Both the position numbers and the translations under genes were made by a program. From Aliterella atlantica CENA595 (GTDB lineage: Bacteria; Cyanobacteriota; Cyanobacteriia; Cyanobacteriales; Chroococcidiopsidaceae), in NCBI RefSeq assembly GCF_000952155.1, contig NZ_JYON01000003.1:186001-250000 (forward strand): a stretch of DNA of 64,000 nucleotides, read 5' to 3'. Shown one piece after another: positions 9,901-18,844 of this stretch. Positions within the stretch are counted from its first letter, which is position 1. The number at the start of each line of letters is the position of its first letter. The notes under the pieces were generated by a model that searched no databases, had not been told where the DNA came from, and was given only the letters and a program-made list of their open reading frames with translations.

Positions 9901-10704
9901 CAAAATCCTTTGGCTGCACAAGTAAAACAGGAAACTCAACAGTGGCAAAATGCGGGGTTAAGTCAAGAGGCGGCGCAAGAGCGATCGCAATACCGCATTT
10001 TTGGCTCTAAACCTGGCGCTTATGGTGCTGGACTCCAAGGCTTGATTGAGGCGCAAAACTGGAATGATGATGCAGATTTAGCCCGCGCTTATATCAATTG
10101 GAGTTGCTATGCTTATGGCACGACAGTTCGTTCTGCACCAGAAGCTTTTGCCCATAGGCTCAAATCAATGCAAGTTGTTCTGCACAATCAAGACAACCGC
10201 GAACACGATTTATTAGATTCAGATGATTATTATCAATTTCAAGGCGGTTTAACAGCGGCGGTAAGAGCGTTAACTGGCAAAAATCCCCAAACTTACTTTG
10301 GCGATAATTCTATCCCTGCCAATCCTCGCATTCGGCAGTTAAAAGAGGAAATAGCTAGGGTATATCGTTCTCGCGTTGTCAATCCCAAATGGATTAGCGG
10401 CGTAATGCGTCACGGCTACAAAGGTGCGTTTGAAATGGCGGCGACGGTAGACTATTTGTTTGCTTATGATGCTACGGCTGGATGTGTAGAAGACTATATG
10501 TATCAAGGAATTGCTTCTGCATATTTGTTTGAGGCGCAAGTGCAGGATTTCGTGCAAGCAAAAAATCCTTGGGCTTTACGAGATATGGCAGAACGCTTGT
10601 TAGAAGCTCATCAGCGAGGTTTATGGGCAAATGTTGATGCAGAAGTATTAGATAAGTTACGCGCGATCGCTCTCCAAGCTGAAGCGATCGTCGAGGAGAA
10701 ATAG
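6946..10704 (+). CDS. cobN: Cobaltochelatase subunit CobN
   Basis: 1252 residues, the large chelatase subunit that inserts cobalt into the corrin ring (with ATPase partners) during cobalamin synthesis; it belongs to the CobN/ChlH family. The N-terminus MHRINATPGGWNP and the VHVGKHGNLEWLPGKS, LSVWGTSTMRTGGDD and GYKGAFEMAATVDYLF segments are family signatures and favour CobN over ChlH. A TTG 27 bases upstream is in frame, but the ATG at 6946 fits the conserved start. Two low-complexity insertions interrupt the conserved sequence, near residues 480-505 (containing a palindromic repeat) and 790-805 (Pro-rich). cbiD lies 2.4 kb downstream. Confidence 0.92.
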   Translation: MHRINATPGGWNPQAEGVIFLNQDPAPIIFLTAADTDIQTLAAAVTKLPPNFPALRVANLLHLQQQLTIDTYAEEVLEKAQVIILRLLGGRSYWSYGLEVVQEIVKQTGTALIVMPGDDRLDPDLVSHSTVSLSIVNQLWRYFTEGGVENTIHALQFISDTCLQTKFNPPPPQSVPRVGLYPWDSGKSGFPQVGILFYRAHYLAADTLPIDALCQALVARNLEPVPIFVSSLRDTEVQAEVLMQLRSQADIQVLLNTTSFSLAKLDADMPQLDLWQTLDVPVLQVILSGGTAESWTSGLQGLSPRDMAMNVALPEVDGRIISRAISFKAVQAENTELQTDVVVYEPVSDRVEFVAQLAKRWVSLKMRSPKERRVALILANYPNRDGRLANGVGLDTPASCVEILQALQAAGYRVDNLPATGDELIALLASGVTNDPQGQFRAVRQFVSVEEYQKYFDGLPENVIKGISDRWGSPHNHHYVETLQCNVSNPSPPPHNTTPHSPNYAISGVQFGNIFVGIQPSRGYDIDPSLNYHAPDLEPTHDYLAFYYWVRKVFSADAVVHVGKHGNLEWLPGKSIALSNRCYPEVALGALPHFYPFIVNDPGEGSQAKRRSGAVILDHLTPPMTRAELYGNLQQLEGLIDEYYEAQSLDPGRVKAIASRITDLVIQENIYQDLGVEPTEIFTYLDGYLCELKEAQIRDGLHIFGQCPQGRQLRDLIVAIARQPSNGRIGLTRAIAQDWGLDFDPLTADLGLQLSNKNQQILNNKTQNPCRTIGDAVEILEQHAADLVDPPVAPLTPPTPLSSELSWICDRLLPALQSTNLEITNLLRGLNGQYIPSGASGAPTRGRPEVLPTGRNFYSVDIRGIPTETAWDIGRKAAEALIERYTQENGEYPQTLGLSVWGTSTMRTGGDDLAEAMALLGVQPVWDGVSRRLVDFEILPLSILGRPRVDVTLRISGFFRDAFPNLIDLFSSAVAAVAALDEPAQQNPLAAQVKQETQQWQNAGLSQEAAQERSQYRIFGSKPGAYGAGLQGLIEAQNWNDDADLARAYINWSCYAYGTTVRSAPEAFAHRLKSMQVVLHNQDNREHDLLDSDDYYQFQGGLTAAVRALTGKNPQTYFGDNSIPANPRIRQLKEEIARVYRSRVVNPKWISGVMRHGYKGAFEMAATVDYLFAYDATAGCVEDYMYQGIASAYLFEAQVQDFVQAKNPWALRDMAERLLEAHQRGLWANVDAEVLDKLRAIALQAEAIVEEK
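8386..8408. repeat. 23-bp palindromic repeat inserted in frame in cobN
   Basis: Arms GAGACGTTGCA and TGCAACGTCTC around a single G. The arms differ by one base from the palindrome overlapping the fabH stop (39258-39280). The palindrome and the C-rich sequence after it (to about 8450) encode a proline-rich stretch unlike the CobN around it, so the element looks like an in-frame insertion. Confidence 0.75.
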
Positions 10705-10754
10705 CTAACAAAACTCCAAAATCATAACTTTGATGCGATCGCAGCAATTCGTAT

Positions 10755-10768
10755 AGTATAAATGTACT
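10755..10768. promoter_or_regulatory. Near-consensus LexA-like box
   Basis: AGTATAAATGTACT fits the cyanobacterial LexA pattern RGTAC-N3-DGTWCB with one mismatch (T for C at the fifth position). It lies 46 bases before the downstream ATG, inside a longer inverted repeat TATAGTA-N6-TACTATA. A perfect match occurs before ssb in this window, which makes this weaker one worth noting. Confidence 0.4.
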
Positions 10769-10814
10769 ATAAGCATTAAAAATTGCCGCTATCAAATGGA
10801 AGGATATATAAGTC

Positions 10815-11240
10815 ATGAGTGAAGAATTTGAGCAAACTATAACTACAGGACTAAGAGCGATCTACAAACTCCTGCATGAAAACAATCGATTGCTAGAGCG
10901 AATAGCCAATTCTCTAGAAGCATCAGCACCAAAGGAAGCACCCAACTTCCAGTTACGCTTGGAAGAATTTGCAACATTTGATTGGGCATCAATAGATGCA
11001 ACAGTAGAAAGACACGACGCTCAAGGCGCAGCAATTGTTACATGGAAAGGCAAACAGTTCGTAAGGCGATCGCCTACTAACAAATATAGCCCTGTAGTTT
11101 TCTTCAGCCGTTGCATTGGCAAAGACGAGCAAGGCGAAAATCAATACGAGCGCCTATGCACCTTCAAATCAGTACAGCAAGTAGAAGTAGAACCAATCCC
11201 CGAAAAAGTAACAAGACTAATCCGTTCAATCCCCCTCTAA
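10815..11240 (+). CDS. Hypothetical protein, possibly single-stranded-DNA binding
   Basis: 141 residues. An N-terminal helix pair (LRAIYKLLHENNRLLERIANSL) is followed by a globular segment with ATFDWASIDATVERHD, WKGKQFVRRSP, VVFFSRCIGKDEQGENQYERLCTFK. I recall proteins of this pattern in cyanobacteria being labelled single-stranded DNA-binding or repair proteins, but I cannot confirm it. A LexA-like box sits 46 bases upstream of the ATG, consistent with a DNA-damage role. The stop is followed at once by one heptamer unit and a copy of the guaA 3' end. Confidence 0.65.
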   Translation: MSEEFEQTITTGLRAIYKLLHENNRLLERIANSLEASAPKEAPNFQLRLEEFATFDWASIDATVERHDAQGAAIVTWKGKQFVRRSPTNKYSPVVFFSRCIGKDEQGENQYERLCTFKSVQQVEVEPIPEKVTRLIRSIPL

Positions 11241-11363
11241 TTACGAATTATCAAAATTCCTACTCCCACTCAATCGCTCCCCCTGTAGTCCCCCGTATCC
11301 TCTTGTAATTACGAATTACGAATTACGAATTACGAATTATCAAAATTCCTACTCCCACTCAAT
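11241..11363. repeat. 34-bp direct duplication of the guaA 3' end
   Basis: Positions 11241-11274 and 11330-11363 are identical over 34 bp. The second copy contains the last codons and stop of guaA plus a heptamer unit; the first is a non-coding duplicate placed against the stop of the preceding plus-strand gene. The 55 bp between them hold most of the heptamer array and a C-rich tract. Confidence 0.85.
11306..11339 (-). repeat. Heptamer array (TAATTCG) x4 downstream of guaA
   Basis: Four perfect heptamers (11312-11339) plus a partial TAATT, read as TAATTCG on the guaA strand, starting 9 bases after the guaA stop. It is followed on the same strand by a G-rich tail. Confidence 0.9.
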
Positions 11364-12953
11364 AGTTCCAGGTGGCTTAGAAGTAATATCCAAAACTACC
11401 CGATTTACGCCCTTGACTTCGTTAACGATGCGGTTAGAAATTGCTTCCAATATATCGTAAGGAACGCGCGACCAATCAGCAGTCATGCCATCTTCGCTAG
11501 AAACTAAGCGCAGGACAATTGGGTAAGCATAAGTGCGCTGATCGCCCATTACGCCTACACTACGGATGGGTAATAGGACAGCGAAAGCTTGCCAGAAATC
11601 GTGATAAATGCCGCGTCGATTGATTTCTTGACGCACAATTAAATCGGCATCTCGTAAAATGTCTAAGCGTTCTGCGGTAATTTCGCCGATAATGCGAATG
11701 GCTAAACCAGGACCAGGAAAGGGCTGTCTTTGCACGATTTCTTCTGGTAGACCAATCGATCGCCCAACTTTCCGCACTTCATCTTTAAATAGTTTGCGTA
11801 ATGGTTCGACTAGCTTGAAGCGCAAGTCTTTGGGTAAACCGCCGACGTTGTGATGGCTCTTAATTTTGACTGCTACTCGTTCGCCTGTTTTGGGATCGAC
11901 GTTAGTATCTGCTGATTCAATTACATCAGGGTAAAGCGTACCTTGGGCTAAGTAATCAAAAGGTCCGAGTTGTTTGGATGCTTCTTCAAATACTTGGATA
12001 AATTCGTGTCCGATCCGGCGGCGCTTTTCTTCAGGATCGGTAACGCCTGCAACCAATGCCAAAAAGCGATCGCGGGCGTTGACATATTCAACCGGAATGT
12101 GAAACTGTTCTTGAAATAGCTTGACTAACCTTTCTGGCTCTAATTTACGCATAAAACCTTGGTCGATAAAGACGCAGGTTAGTTGGTCGCCAATTGCTTT
12201 ATGCAACAAAAAAGCTAGTGTAGAAGAGTCAACACCGCCTGATAGTGCTAGTAATACTCGCTTTTCTCCTACTCTTGCCCGAATTTCTCTAATTGCTTCT
12301 TCCACAAAAGCATCAGTTGTCCAAGTAGGTTCGCAGTCGCAAATGTGATAGACAAAGTTGCGAATTAATGCAAGTCCGCCAATTGAATGCACGACTTCGG
12401 GGTGAAATTGCACGCCGTAGAGCTTTTTGTCGTAATTAGCGATCGCCGCGCAGGGGGTGTTTTCTGTATGTGCTAGCACTTCAAACCCTTCTGGCAACTC
12501 AGCGCAGGAATCGCCATGACTCATCCACATTGTTGTGCCATCTTCTACGTTGGTCAATAAGTCTGTAGGATCGTCGATTAATAATGATGCTTTGCCGTAT
12601 TCTCGTTTTTGGGCTGGCAAAACTTTTCCGCCTAATTGTTTGACCATTAGCTGCATTCCGTAGCATACACCTAAGACGGGAATGCCTAAATGCCAAATTT
12701 CGGGGTCACACTCAGGGGCGCGATCGTCATATACTGAGCTAGGTCCGCCAGAGAAGATAATTCCTTTGGGATTGAGTTGTTTTAGCTGTTCGGCGGTAGT
12801 GCGATAAGAGAGAACTTCAGAATATACTTGAGTTTCGCGTATCCGCCGAGCGATTAGTTCCGAGTATTGAGAACCGAAGTCTAGAATGACAATCATTTGG
12901 CGATTCAACTGCGCCAATGCGTCCGATTGAGGCAGTGTTTCTGTCTGTACCAC
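11349..12953 (-). CDS. guaA: GMP synthase (glutamine-hydrolysing)
   Basis: 534 residues, normal for the fused cytosolic enzyme that converts XMP to GMP with glutamine as nitrogen donor. An N-terminal class I glutamine amidotransferase has the nucleophile C97 in GVCYGMQ and the HPE motif near 185. It is followed by an ATP-pyrophosphatase domain with LSGGVDSS and a C-terminal dimerisation domain ending in PPGTIEWE. The start is GTG. The 3' end is duplicated downstream (see 11241-11363). Purine synthesis genes do not cluster here; its neighbours are a small DNA-binding candidate and cbiD. Confidence 0.97.
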   Translation of the reverse strand: MVQTETLPQSDALAQLNRQMIVILDFGSQYSELIARRIRETQVYSEVLSYRTTAEQLKQLNPKGIIFSGGPSSVYDDRAPECDPEIWHLGIPVLGVCYGMQLMVKQLGGKVLPAQKREYGKASLLIDDPTDLLTNVEDGTTMWMSHGDSCAELPEGFEVLAHTENTPCAAIANYDKKLYGVQFHPEVVHSIGGLALIRNFVYHICDCEPTWTTDAFVEEAIREIRARVGEKRVLLALSGGVDSSTLAFLLHKAIGDQLTCVFIDQGFMRKLEPERLVKLFQEQFHIPVEYVNARDRFLALVAGVTDPEEKRRRIGHEFIQVFEEASKQLGPFDYLAQGTLYPDVIESADTNVDPKTGERVAVKIKSHHNVGGLPKDLRFKLVEPLRKLFKDEVRKVGRSIGLPEEIVQRQPFPGPGLAIRIIGEITAERLDILRDADLIVRQEINRRGIYHDFWQAFAVLLPIRSVGVMGDQRTYAYPIVLRLVSSEDGMTADWSRVPYDILEAISNRIVNEVKGVNRVVLDITSKPPGTIEWE

Positions 12954-13068
12954 CGATTTATTCCTAATTTAGTGCAAGTGTAGTTCTAGAAATAGAAAAA
13001 TTGAGGCAGAGCGATCGCTTACCTTGAGATGAATACTTATTTGTTGGTATTTGAATATTCCTACTAAA

Positions 13069-14178
13069 TTAACATAAGAATGTGTTAGCTGTTTGGCTTT
13101 GCGTGATAATCGCTCGATCGCGGTCAAATAATATAGAACCAACTCGAATGTGGCGATCGCTTAAGGAAAATATATATTCCTGGGCGCGTTTGTCAATAGT
13201 GTTGGCGATCGCGCTATACAGTTGTTGTACCCAGTTACTATTAGTTTCTGTATCTAATGCCTGTAAATATTTGAGGGCGGATTCTGTTGTAGAACTTGCC
13301 AAAATAGTTTGTAATACTGGTGTTGGTAAGCCTATTTGTGCGGCATAAGCTGTAAGAATTTCTAAGCGTCCGTCAGCTAGATGATGGTGAGTGTGAAAAA
13401 TTCCTCCAGCGAGTTTAATTAGTTTGCCATGATAGCCAAATAACAATATTTCTTTGACTTCTTGGCTAGCTGCTTCTACTAATACAGGTCCTATCCAATT
13501 GGCTGTCTTCACTATGTGTTGAGGATTAATACCTAATTGCTGGGCTAAATCTAAACCATTTTCACCGATACAAAAGACTAAGCGATCGCTCGTTTTTGCT
13601 TTAATCCGTACTTGTTCTAAGCAAGCCTCTAATTGTCCTGGGGCGCTAAGTGGTTGAGAAATGCCCGTTGTACCGAGTAATGACAGCCCCTCGACTACCC
13701 CAAAAGCAGTGTTAGAGGTACGTTCAGCTAACGCTCTACCTTCTGGCAAAATGATTGTAACTTTAATATTTTCTGTAGGCTTAAGCAGCCGTGACAGATT
13801 TACTTGGAATAATTCTTGAGCGTAGGTATAAATAGCAGCTTTACCGTCACTAGAAAGAATTCGCCCCACACCTTCACCGCCAACAATATTAATTTGCTGT
13901 TGTGAATTTTCTTGCCACTCAACTACTGCCCAAATGGGGGTATTGCGAGTAAGATCTAAGTTATCGCCAGGATCGCTGTAAGTGATTGCTAGAGCCATGT
14001 TCTGCTGCAATCCTGCTAATTGGGCGATCGCAATTTCTACTTGCCTTGCAGGTTTAACTAAATCGATTGTTACAGTCAAAGGAGAAGATTTTTCACGCAG
14101 CCAACCCAAAGCCGCAACCGCCGCAGCACAAGCAAAGACGGGTAAGGTATAGCCTGAACGAGGCGAAGTAACAGTCAT
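13069..14178 (-). CDS. cbiD: Cobalt-precorrin-5B (C1)-methyltransferase CbiD
   Basis: 369 residues, the standard CbiD length. It methylates C-1 of the corrin ring in the oxygen-independent branch of cobalamin synthesis, in the cytosol. Recognisable stretches are the N-terminal RSGYTLPVFACAAAVAALGW, EGLSLLGTTGISQPLS, and LFGYHGKLIKLAGGIFHTHHHLADGR near residue 250. Together with cobN (2.4 kb upstream) it shows the cell makes its own corrinoid. The gene is upstream of guaA on the same strand, about 115 bases apart. Confidence 0.95.
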   Translation of the reverse strand: MTVTSPRSGYTLPVFACAAAVAALGWLREKSSPLTVTIDLVKPARQVEIAIAQLAGLQQNMALAITYSDPGDNLDLTRNTPIWAVVEWQENSQQQINIVGGEGVGRILSSDGKAAIYTYAQELFQVNLSRLLKPTENIKVTIILPEGRALAERTSNTAFGVVEGLSLLGTTGISQPLSAPGQLEACLEQVRIKAKTSDRLVFCIGENGLDLAQQLGINPQHIVKTANWIGPVLVEAASQEVKEILLFGYHGKLIKLAGGIFHTHHHLADGRLEILTAYAAQIGLPTPVLQTILASSTTESALKYLQALDTETNSNWVQQLYSAIANTIDKRAQEYIFSLSDRHIRVGSILFDRDRAIITQSQTANTFLC

Positions 14179-14243
14179 GTGTAGCTATCTATGCACTGAG
14201 CTAATATCTAAAATCTTATTTCCTTTCCTTTGTACCTAGAGAA

Positions 14244-14266
14244 TTTGTGCGCCATTGGCGCACAAA
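14244..14266. other. Tight GC-rich hairpin between cbiD and the MFS gene
   Basis: Perfect 10-bp stem TTTGTGCGCC / GGCGCACAAA around an ATT loop. It lies 66 bases upstream of cbiD and about 200 bases upstream of the divergent MFS gene. There is an A7 run on the plus-strand 3' side and no T-run on either transcript, so it is not an obvious terminator. It may be a leader element or a degenerate palindromic repeat. Confidence 0.4.
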
Positions 14267-14467
14267 AAAATCCCAAAAATGCCGCCCCGTACATCCATGC
14301 TTCCTTTTCTAGAAAACTAACATCTGCTTTAAGAAGAATGTTGCAGATTTTTTGTTTGAATAGATTAAGAAAGTTCTATTTCTGTTGACTGTTGTTTAGT
14401 ATCGTAGTTTTAGCCTATTGTGCAATACAGTTGGCTCTAACTCAACTCGCTGATAGTTTAAATATTT

Positions 14468-15937
14468 TTGTTCATTACTCAACAATTATTGGATTTTGTT
14501 TTGGTAGACACTATTACTCAACCAGTTGTAGATATAGTCGAACCCCTCGCCGCCACAACAGCAGGTATTTTACCCGACAGTCAAAATCAACCATATAGCA
14601 AGCAAGCGATTCGTAATAGCTTAAAAGCATCTACGATTGACGGTGTATTTGCGGCTATTTTTACCAGCATCACGGGCGGCGTGTTACTTACCAACTTTTT
14701 GTTGCAGCTAGGAGCAACGCCTGTAGAAATTGGGATGCTCTCATCAATCCCCATGCTATTGAATCTGCTGCAACCATTGGGGGCGTATTTTGGCGATCGC
14801 ACTAATAGCCGCCATAATTATTGTCTGTGGATATTTGGGACAGCGCGACTGCTGTGGCTGGTTTTAATTGTCGGTATTGGCTGGATTAGTTGGTCGGGCG
14901 ATAATCCCCATCAGCTAGTTAGTTGGACTCTAGCAATGGTTGTAGTTACTCACCTACTAGAGTCTTTGGGTAGTTCAGCTTGGCTAAGTTGGATGGCGGT
15001 ATTAGTTCCCCATCGCTTGCGCGGGCGGTATTTTGGGTTTCGTAATAGTGCTGCTAGCTTAACTAACCTGATTGGCGTACCCCTACTTGGCTTTGCTGTC
15101 TCAGCTTGGCCCAGTGGTACGATTGAGGGTTACGCTGTGGTGCTATTTTTGGGCGTTGTCGTGGGGTTAATTAGTCTGGCTTGTCAGTTCTTTATGGTAG
15201 ATGTTAACCCGCAATTGAAAGCAAAAGAACAAGCACAAGCAAAAGATAGCGATTCACCTGCGGGCTTTCACTTTTCTGCTAATTTTTTGATGTTTCTGCT
15301 CTATTTTGGTCTATGGATGTTTGCTGTTAATCTCAGCCTGCCCTTTTTTAATCTTTATTTATTAGACAACTTACATTTAGATTTAAATTGGGCAACTCTT
15401 TACGGCAGTTTGACGGCTGCGGCTAATTTAGCATTGCTGATTTGGTGGGGTAAATTAGCAGACAAAATTGGTAATCGTCCGTTGTTATTAGCGTTGGGCA
15501 TTTTAGGAGCAGTTACGCCTTTATTTTGGTTGGGAACTAGCAATGATAGTTTCTCATTATGGGTATGGCTGCCGTTAATTCATCTATTTACTGGGGGAAT
15601 TTGGGCAGCACTCGATTTGTGTAGTAGTAATATTCAAATGGAAATTGCGCCGATGGATCATCCTTCTGCCTATTTTGCTGTAGCTGCGGCTGTAGCTGGA
15701 GTTAGTGGCGCTTTGGGAACAACAGCAGGCGGATTTTTGAGCGAGTTACCTTATATTGGTGGTTTACCAGGATTATTTGCCCTTTCTGCTGGCGTGCGCT
15801 TATTTGCTTTGATACCTTTAGTATTTGTCCGCGAACCGCGCAGCCAAAGTATTAGCCACATTGTAAGTAATATAATTAATTTCAAACAGCGATCGCCTGT
15901 ACCTCAAACCGTAACTGTGACAAATACCCCAAAATAG
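14468..15937 (+). CDS. MFS transporter
   Basis: About 489 residues with roughly 12 hydrophobic segments and the loop motif GDRTNSRHNY between the second and third helices, typical of the major facilitator superfamily in the inner membrane. A second DRxGxR-like motif, DKIGNRPLLLALG, opens the C-terminal half, confirming the two-fold repeat. The substrate is unknown. No ATG exists near the N-terminus: the frame opens at 14462 just after a stop, so a TTG (14468, 14489 or 14501) must start it; I kept the first. The N-terminus is therefore uncertain. moaA follows 49 bases later. Confidence 0.85.
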   Translation: MFITQQLLDFVLVDTITQPVVDIVEPLAATTAGILPDSQNQPYSKQAIRNSLKASTIDGVFAAIFTSITGGVLLTNFLLQLGATPVEIGMLSSIPMLLNLLQPLGAYFGDRTNSRHNYCLWIFGTARLLWLVLIVGIGWISWSGDNPHQLVSWTLAMVVVTHLLESLGSSAWLSWMAVLVPHRLRGRYFGFRNSAASLTNLIGVPLLGFAVSAWPSGTIEGYAVVLFLGVVVGLISLACQFFMVDVNPQLKAKEQAQAKDSDSPAGFHFSANFLMFLLYFGLWMFAVNLSLPFFNLYLLDNLHLDLNWATLYGSLTAAANLALLIWWGKLADKIGNRPLLLALGILGAVTPLFWLGTSNDSFSLWVWLPLIHLFTGGIWAALDLCSSNIQMEIAPMDHPSAYFAVAAAVAGVSGALGTTAGGFLSELPYIGGLPGLFALSAGVRLFALIPLVFVREPRSQSISHIVSNIINFKQRSPVPQTVTVTNTPK

Positions 15938-15986
15938 AGTAAGAGGCTAGAAAATCGCTCTTGGGTAAAGTCCCAACAAAAACGGC

Positions 15987-16973
15987 ATGAATACAGTTGA
16001 TTATCTCCGTATCAGTTTAATTGACCGCTGCAATTTTCGCTGTCAATACTGTATGCCGGAAGGAGCCGAGTTAAACTATATTCTCCGCCAGCAAATGCTA
16101 ACTGATGAGGAATTGCTGACTCTTATCAAGGAAGTGTTTATTCCTGTCGGCTTTAACCGTTTTCGCTTGACTGGAGGCGAACCATTACTGCGTCCAAGCG
16201 TGGTAGATATAGTCAGAGCAATTGCTGCAATTGACCACACTCAGGACCTCTCAATGACTACCAACGGCTTTTTATTAGCTGGAATGGCAAAGTCGTTGTA
16301 CGATGCAGGACTGAGGCGAATTAATATTAGTCTCGATTCTTTGGACGCAGATACATTTAACCAAATTATCGGCAATCGTGGGCGATCGCAGTGGCAAAAA
16401 GTCTGGGATGGTATTTTGGCAGCTTATCAAGTAGGCTTCGACCCTTTAAAGCTGAATGTTGTGGTAATTCCTGGTGTAAATGACAGCGAAATCCTCGATT
16501 TAGCTGCTTTAACGATTGACAAGCGCTGGCACGTCCGGTTTATTGAATTTATGCCCATTGGTAACGATCGCTTATTTAACGAGCAAGGCTGGGTAAGTTC
16601 GGCACAATTGCGCGATCGCATTGCTGGTAAATTTGGTCTAACAGAGTCGCAAGTACGCGGAAATGGTCCTGCTGATGTATTTCAAATCCCTGGCGCACAA
16701 GGGACTTTAGGCTTTATTAGTCAAATGTCAGAGTGTTTTTGCGATCGCTGTAACCGGATGCGTCTTTCTGCTGATGGATGGTTGCGTCCGTGTTTATTAA
16801 ATGAAAGCAATCAAATTGATTTAAAAACAGCGCTCAGAAGTGGAGTAAGTGTTGAGGAATTGCGATCGCACGTTAGCGAACTACTTGCGCTCAAGCCAGA
16901 GATTAATTACAAAGCCAGAGTTTCAGGTGTTACAGGCGCTTATAGCCGTACTATGTCCCAAATTGGCGGATAG
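15987..16973 (+). CDS. moaA: GTP 3',8-cyclase MoaA (molybdenum cofactor synthesis)
   Basis: 328 residues, a radical-SAM enzyme starting molybdenum cofactor synthesis from GTP. The N-terminal cluster ligands are in [13 protein letters not shown] (CxxxCxxC); the second cluster is in [29 protein letters not shown] binds SAM, and the C-terminal double glycine needed for activity is present (QIGG). ATG start. No other moa genes are in the window. The stop is followed by a hairpin whose T-run serves the convergent sigC gene. Confidence 0.97.
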   Translation: MNTVDYLRISLIDRCNFRCQYCMPEGAELNYILRQQMLTDEELLTLIKEVFIPVGFNRFRLTGGEPLLRPSVVDIVRAIAAIDHTQDLSMTTNGFLLAGMAKSLYDAGLRRINISLDSLDADTFNQIIGNRGRSQWQKVWDGILAAYQVGFDPLKLNVVVIPGVNDSEILDLAALTIDKRWHVRFIEFMPIGNDRLFNEQGWVSSAQLRDRIAGKFGLTESQVRGNGPADVFQIPGAQGTLGFISQMSECFCDRCNRMRLSADGWLRPCLLNESNQIDLKTALRSGVSVEELRSHVSELLALKPEINYKARVSGVTGAYSRTMSQIGG

Positions 16974-17003
16974 AAAAAAGCGTAAGTATTTACTACTTAC
17001 GCT
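16973..17003 (-). terminator. Intrinsic terminator of sigC
   Basis: 10-bp stem AGCGTAAGTA / TACTTACGCT with a 5-base loop (16979-17003). Read on the minus strand it is followed by TTTTTT. It lies 26 bases after the sigC stop. Confidence 0.85.
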
Positions 17004-17028
17004 CTCACCTTGTCTAGAGGTCATATTT

Positions 17029-18279
17029 CTAACTGAGAGAATCAAAATAATCCCGTACGCGGTTGCGGCGCTTGGGTTGGCGTAACTTTTGCAGGGCTTT
17101 TGATTCAATTTGACGTACTCGTTCCCGCGATAAGTCTAAAGCGCGTCCAATTTCTGCTAGCGAGTAAGCATGACCGTCTCCTAAGCCAAAACGCATGAGA
17201 ATTACATCTCTTTCGCGATCGGTAAGATCGGTTAATAGATACTGCAAGTCTTTTTGCAATGATTCCCTCATCAAGACTTCTTCAGGCGATACGCTGTCAG
17301 TTTCTAACAAGTCGCCTAGTTCTGTATCTTTATCTTTGCCAACTTTGGTTTCCAAAGATACCGAGCGAGGTACGCGCAACAAAACGTCTCGCAGTTGTCT
17401 CGGTGTCATTTCTAGTTCTGCTGCAATTTCGTCAATTGTCGGCGTGCGACCTTTTTCTTGAGCAATTTTGCGTTGGGCTTTTTTGATTTTGTTCAGTTTT
17501 TCGGTAATATGGACGGGTAGGCGAATCGTACGGCTTTGAGTTGCGATCGCTCTTGTAATCCCTTGACGAATCCACCAGTAAGCGTAGGTGCTAAAACGAT
17601 AACCTTTCGTCGGGTCAAATTTATCTACTGCTCGTTCCAAACCTAAAGTACCTTCTTGAACTAAATCTAATAGTTCTAAACCGCGATTTTGATACTTTTT
17701 GGCAACTGATACTACCAAGCGCAGATTTGCTTGGATCATGTGTTCTTTGGCGCGAATACCTTGATTTTGAATTTGCTCTAATTCTTCTGTGCTGATATTA
17801 GAAATTTCTGCCCAGCGCCGTTTGCCTGCCGATAAAATTGGCTTGAGTTCGGTGATATTTATGCCAGCAGTAGCCGCCCAGCGCTCTAAAGAAGGGCGAT
17901 GTCCTAGTTCGGAGGTCAAGCGCTCTTGAATTTCAATCAAGCGAGTGTAGGGTGCGAGGATTTCGTCGCCATTATGAGCCGCTTTAGAACATTGCGCTCG
18001 CAAGCGGAGGTAACGCTGAACTTTTTGCGCTTCGGCAACTTCTTCGTCTCGCTCTAATAAATCGACTCGACCAATTTCTTGTAGGTACAGACGAACCAAA
18101 TCTGTAGTGCGACGATTGGGAGTTTGCGTAGAGCTAGCAGGTTCGGCAGATGAAGCATCCAAGCTATATAGGTCATTTACTAGGAGATCCGGTTCTTGGT
18201 TCATCTCCTCTAGCGAAAATTCACCAGATAACTGGAGGTCGTCGTTGGTGGCATCTGCGTAAAAAGATAGTGCTGGCAT
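17029..18279 (-). CDS. sigC: Group 2 RNA polymerase sigma factor, SigC type
   Basis: About 416 residues of the sigma-70 family. Region 1.2 is TDLVRLYLQEIGRVDLL. Region 2 contains QANLRLVVSVAKKYQNRGLELLDLVQEG and the YRFSTYAYWWIRQGI core for promoter -10 recognition. Region 4 ends with SLAEIGRALDLSRERVRQIE for -35 recognition. The N-terminal MPALSFYAD and the ~416-residue length fit cyanobacterial SigC, a non-essential sigma factor used under nutrient and heat stress. A TTG 30 bases upstream is in frame, but the ATG at 18279 matches the family N-terminus. The upstream 500 bases are gene-poor and probably hold its promoters. Confidence 0.9.
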   Translation of the reverse strand: MPALSFYADATNDDLQLSGEFSLEEMNQEPDLLVNDLYSLDASSAEPASSTQTPNRRTTDLVRLYLQEIGRVDLLERDEEVAEAQKVQRYLRLRAQCSKAAHNGDEILAPYTRLIEIQERLTSELGHRPSLERWAATAGINITELKPILSAGKRRWAEISNISTEELEQIQNQGIRAKEHMIQANLRLVVSVAKKYQNRGLELLDLVQEGTLGLERAVDKFDPTKGYRFSTYAYWWIRQGITRAIATQSRTIRLPVHITEKLNKIKKAQRKIAQEKGRTPTIDEIAAELEMTPRQLRDVLLRVPRSVSLETKVGKDKDTELGDLLETDSVSPEEVLMRESLQKDLQYLLTDLTDRERDVILMRFGLGDGHAYSLAEIGRALDLSRERVRQIESKALQKLRQPKRRNRVRDYFDSLS

Positions 18280-18844
18280 AGTAATCGTCTCAATGGCTCT
18301 CGGTGACAATTGACTGAATCAATGTTGCTTGTTGTTGCTATTGTTCCCGTCATTTAGGAGGAAATAACATCATGAGCAAATTTCCTTGCTGACTTTAGTT
18401 AAATAATGGAAAGATCGGTAAAACTTTCCTTTGTTCGCCAACATCGATAGGGTGTTGAGAAGCTATGTATAGCTACACTAGGGCGCAGATCCATTCCTGA
18501 AGAGTTGTTGCCCAGGTGGAAAATGTTGAAGGGAGGACGAAAAATTTTTCTTGGGTATTTCTTGCTAGCAATACCAATTTCACATATCATTTAAGGCTAA
18601 CGACGAGCGCAATTGCTTAAATTCTGCTCTGGTACTGGCAAACGGAGCAATAACCGCCAGAATGCAGACTTACAGGAGCGCGATCGCTAAGTATTTATTT
18701 CTATATATGACAGAGATTGTCAAGATATAATTCGCATTATTAAGTATTTAGTAACTCTTGTGTAATCTTGTGATTTACCTAGTTAGTTGGCTAGATATTT
18801 GGGTATATTCTTAAAAGATAAAGAAATTCTTAAGGAAGGGTCTT
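18280..18844. other. Gene-poor regulatory region between sigC and a small ORF
   Basis: 565 bases with no convincing long gene. It must contain the sigC promoter (minus strand) and that of the 69-residue gene (plus strand). It holds a strong AGGAGG (18356-18361) ten bases before a six-codon frame (18372-18392, MSKFPC) on the plus strand, one HIP1 site near 18679 and an AT-rich segment from 18690 onward. Confidence 0.5.

Noticed and set aside
11306..11339. CRISPR array in the heptamer repeats
   Set aside because: Units of 7 bases are contiguous, with no spacers, and no cas genes are in the window.
14392..14598. 68-codon plus-strand frame overlapping the MFS start
   Set aside because: Overlaps the MFS coding frame over most of its length and has no ribosome binding site.
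18399..18590. 63-codon frame on the minus strand upstream of sigC
   Set aside because: No ribosome binding site, low-complexity composition, and it lies in the leader of sigC where a gene is not expected. It looks like a chance open frame.
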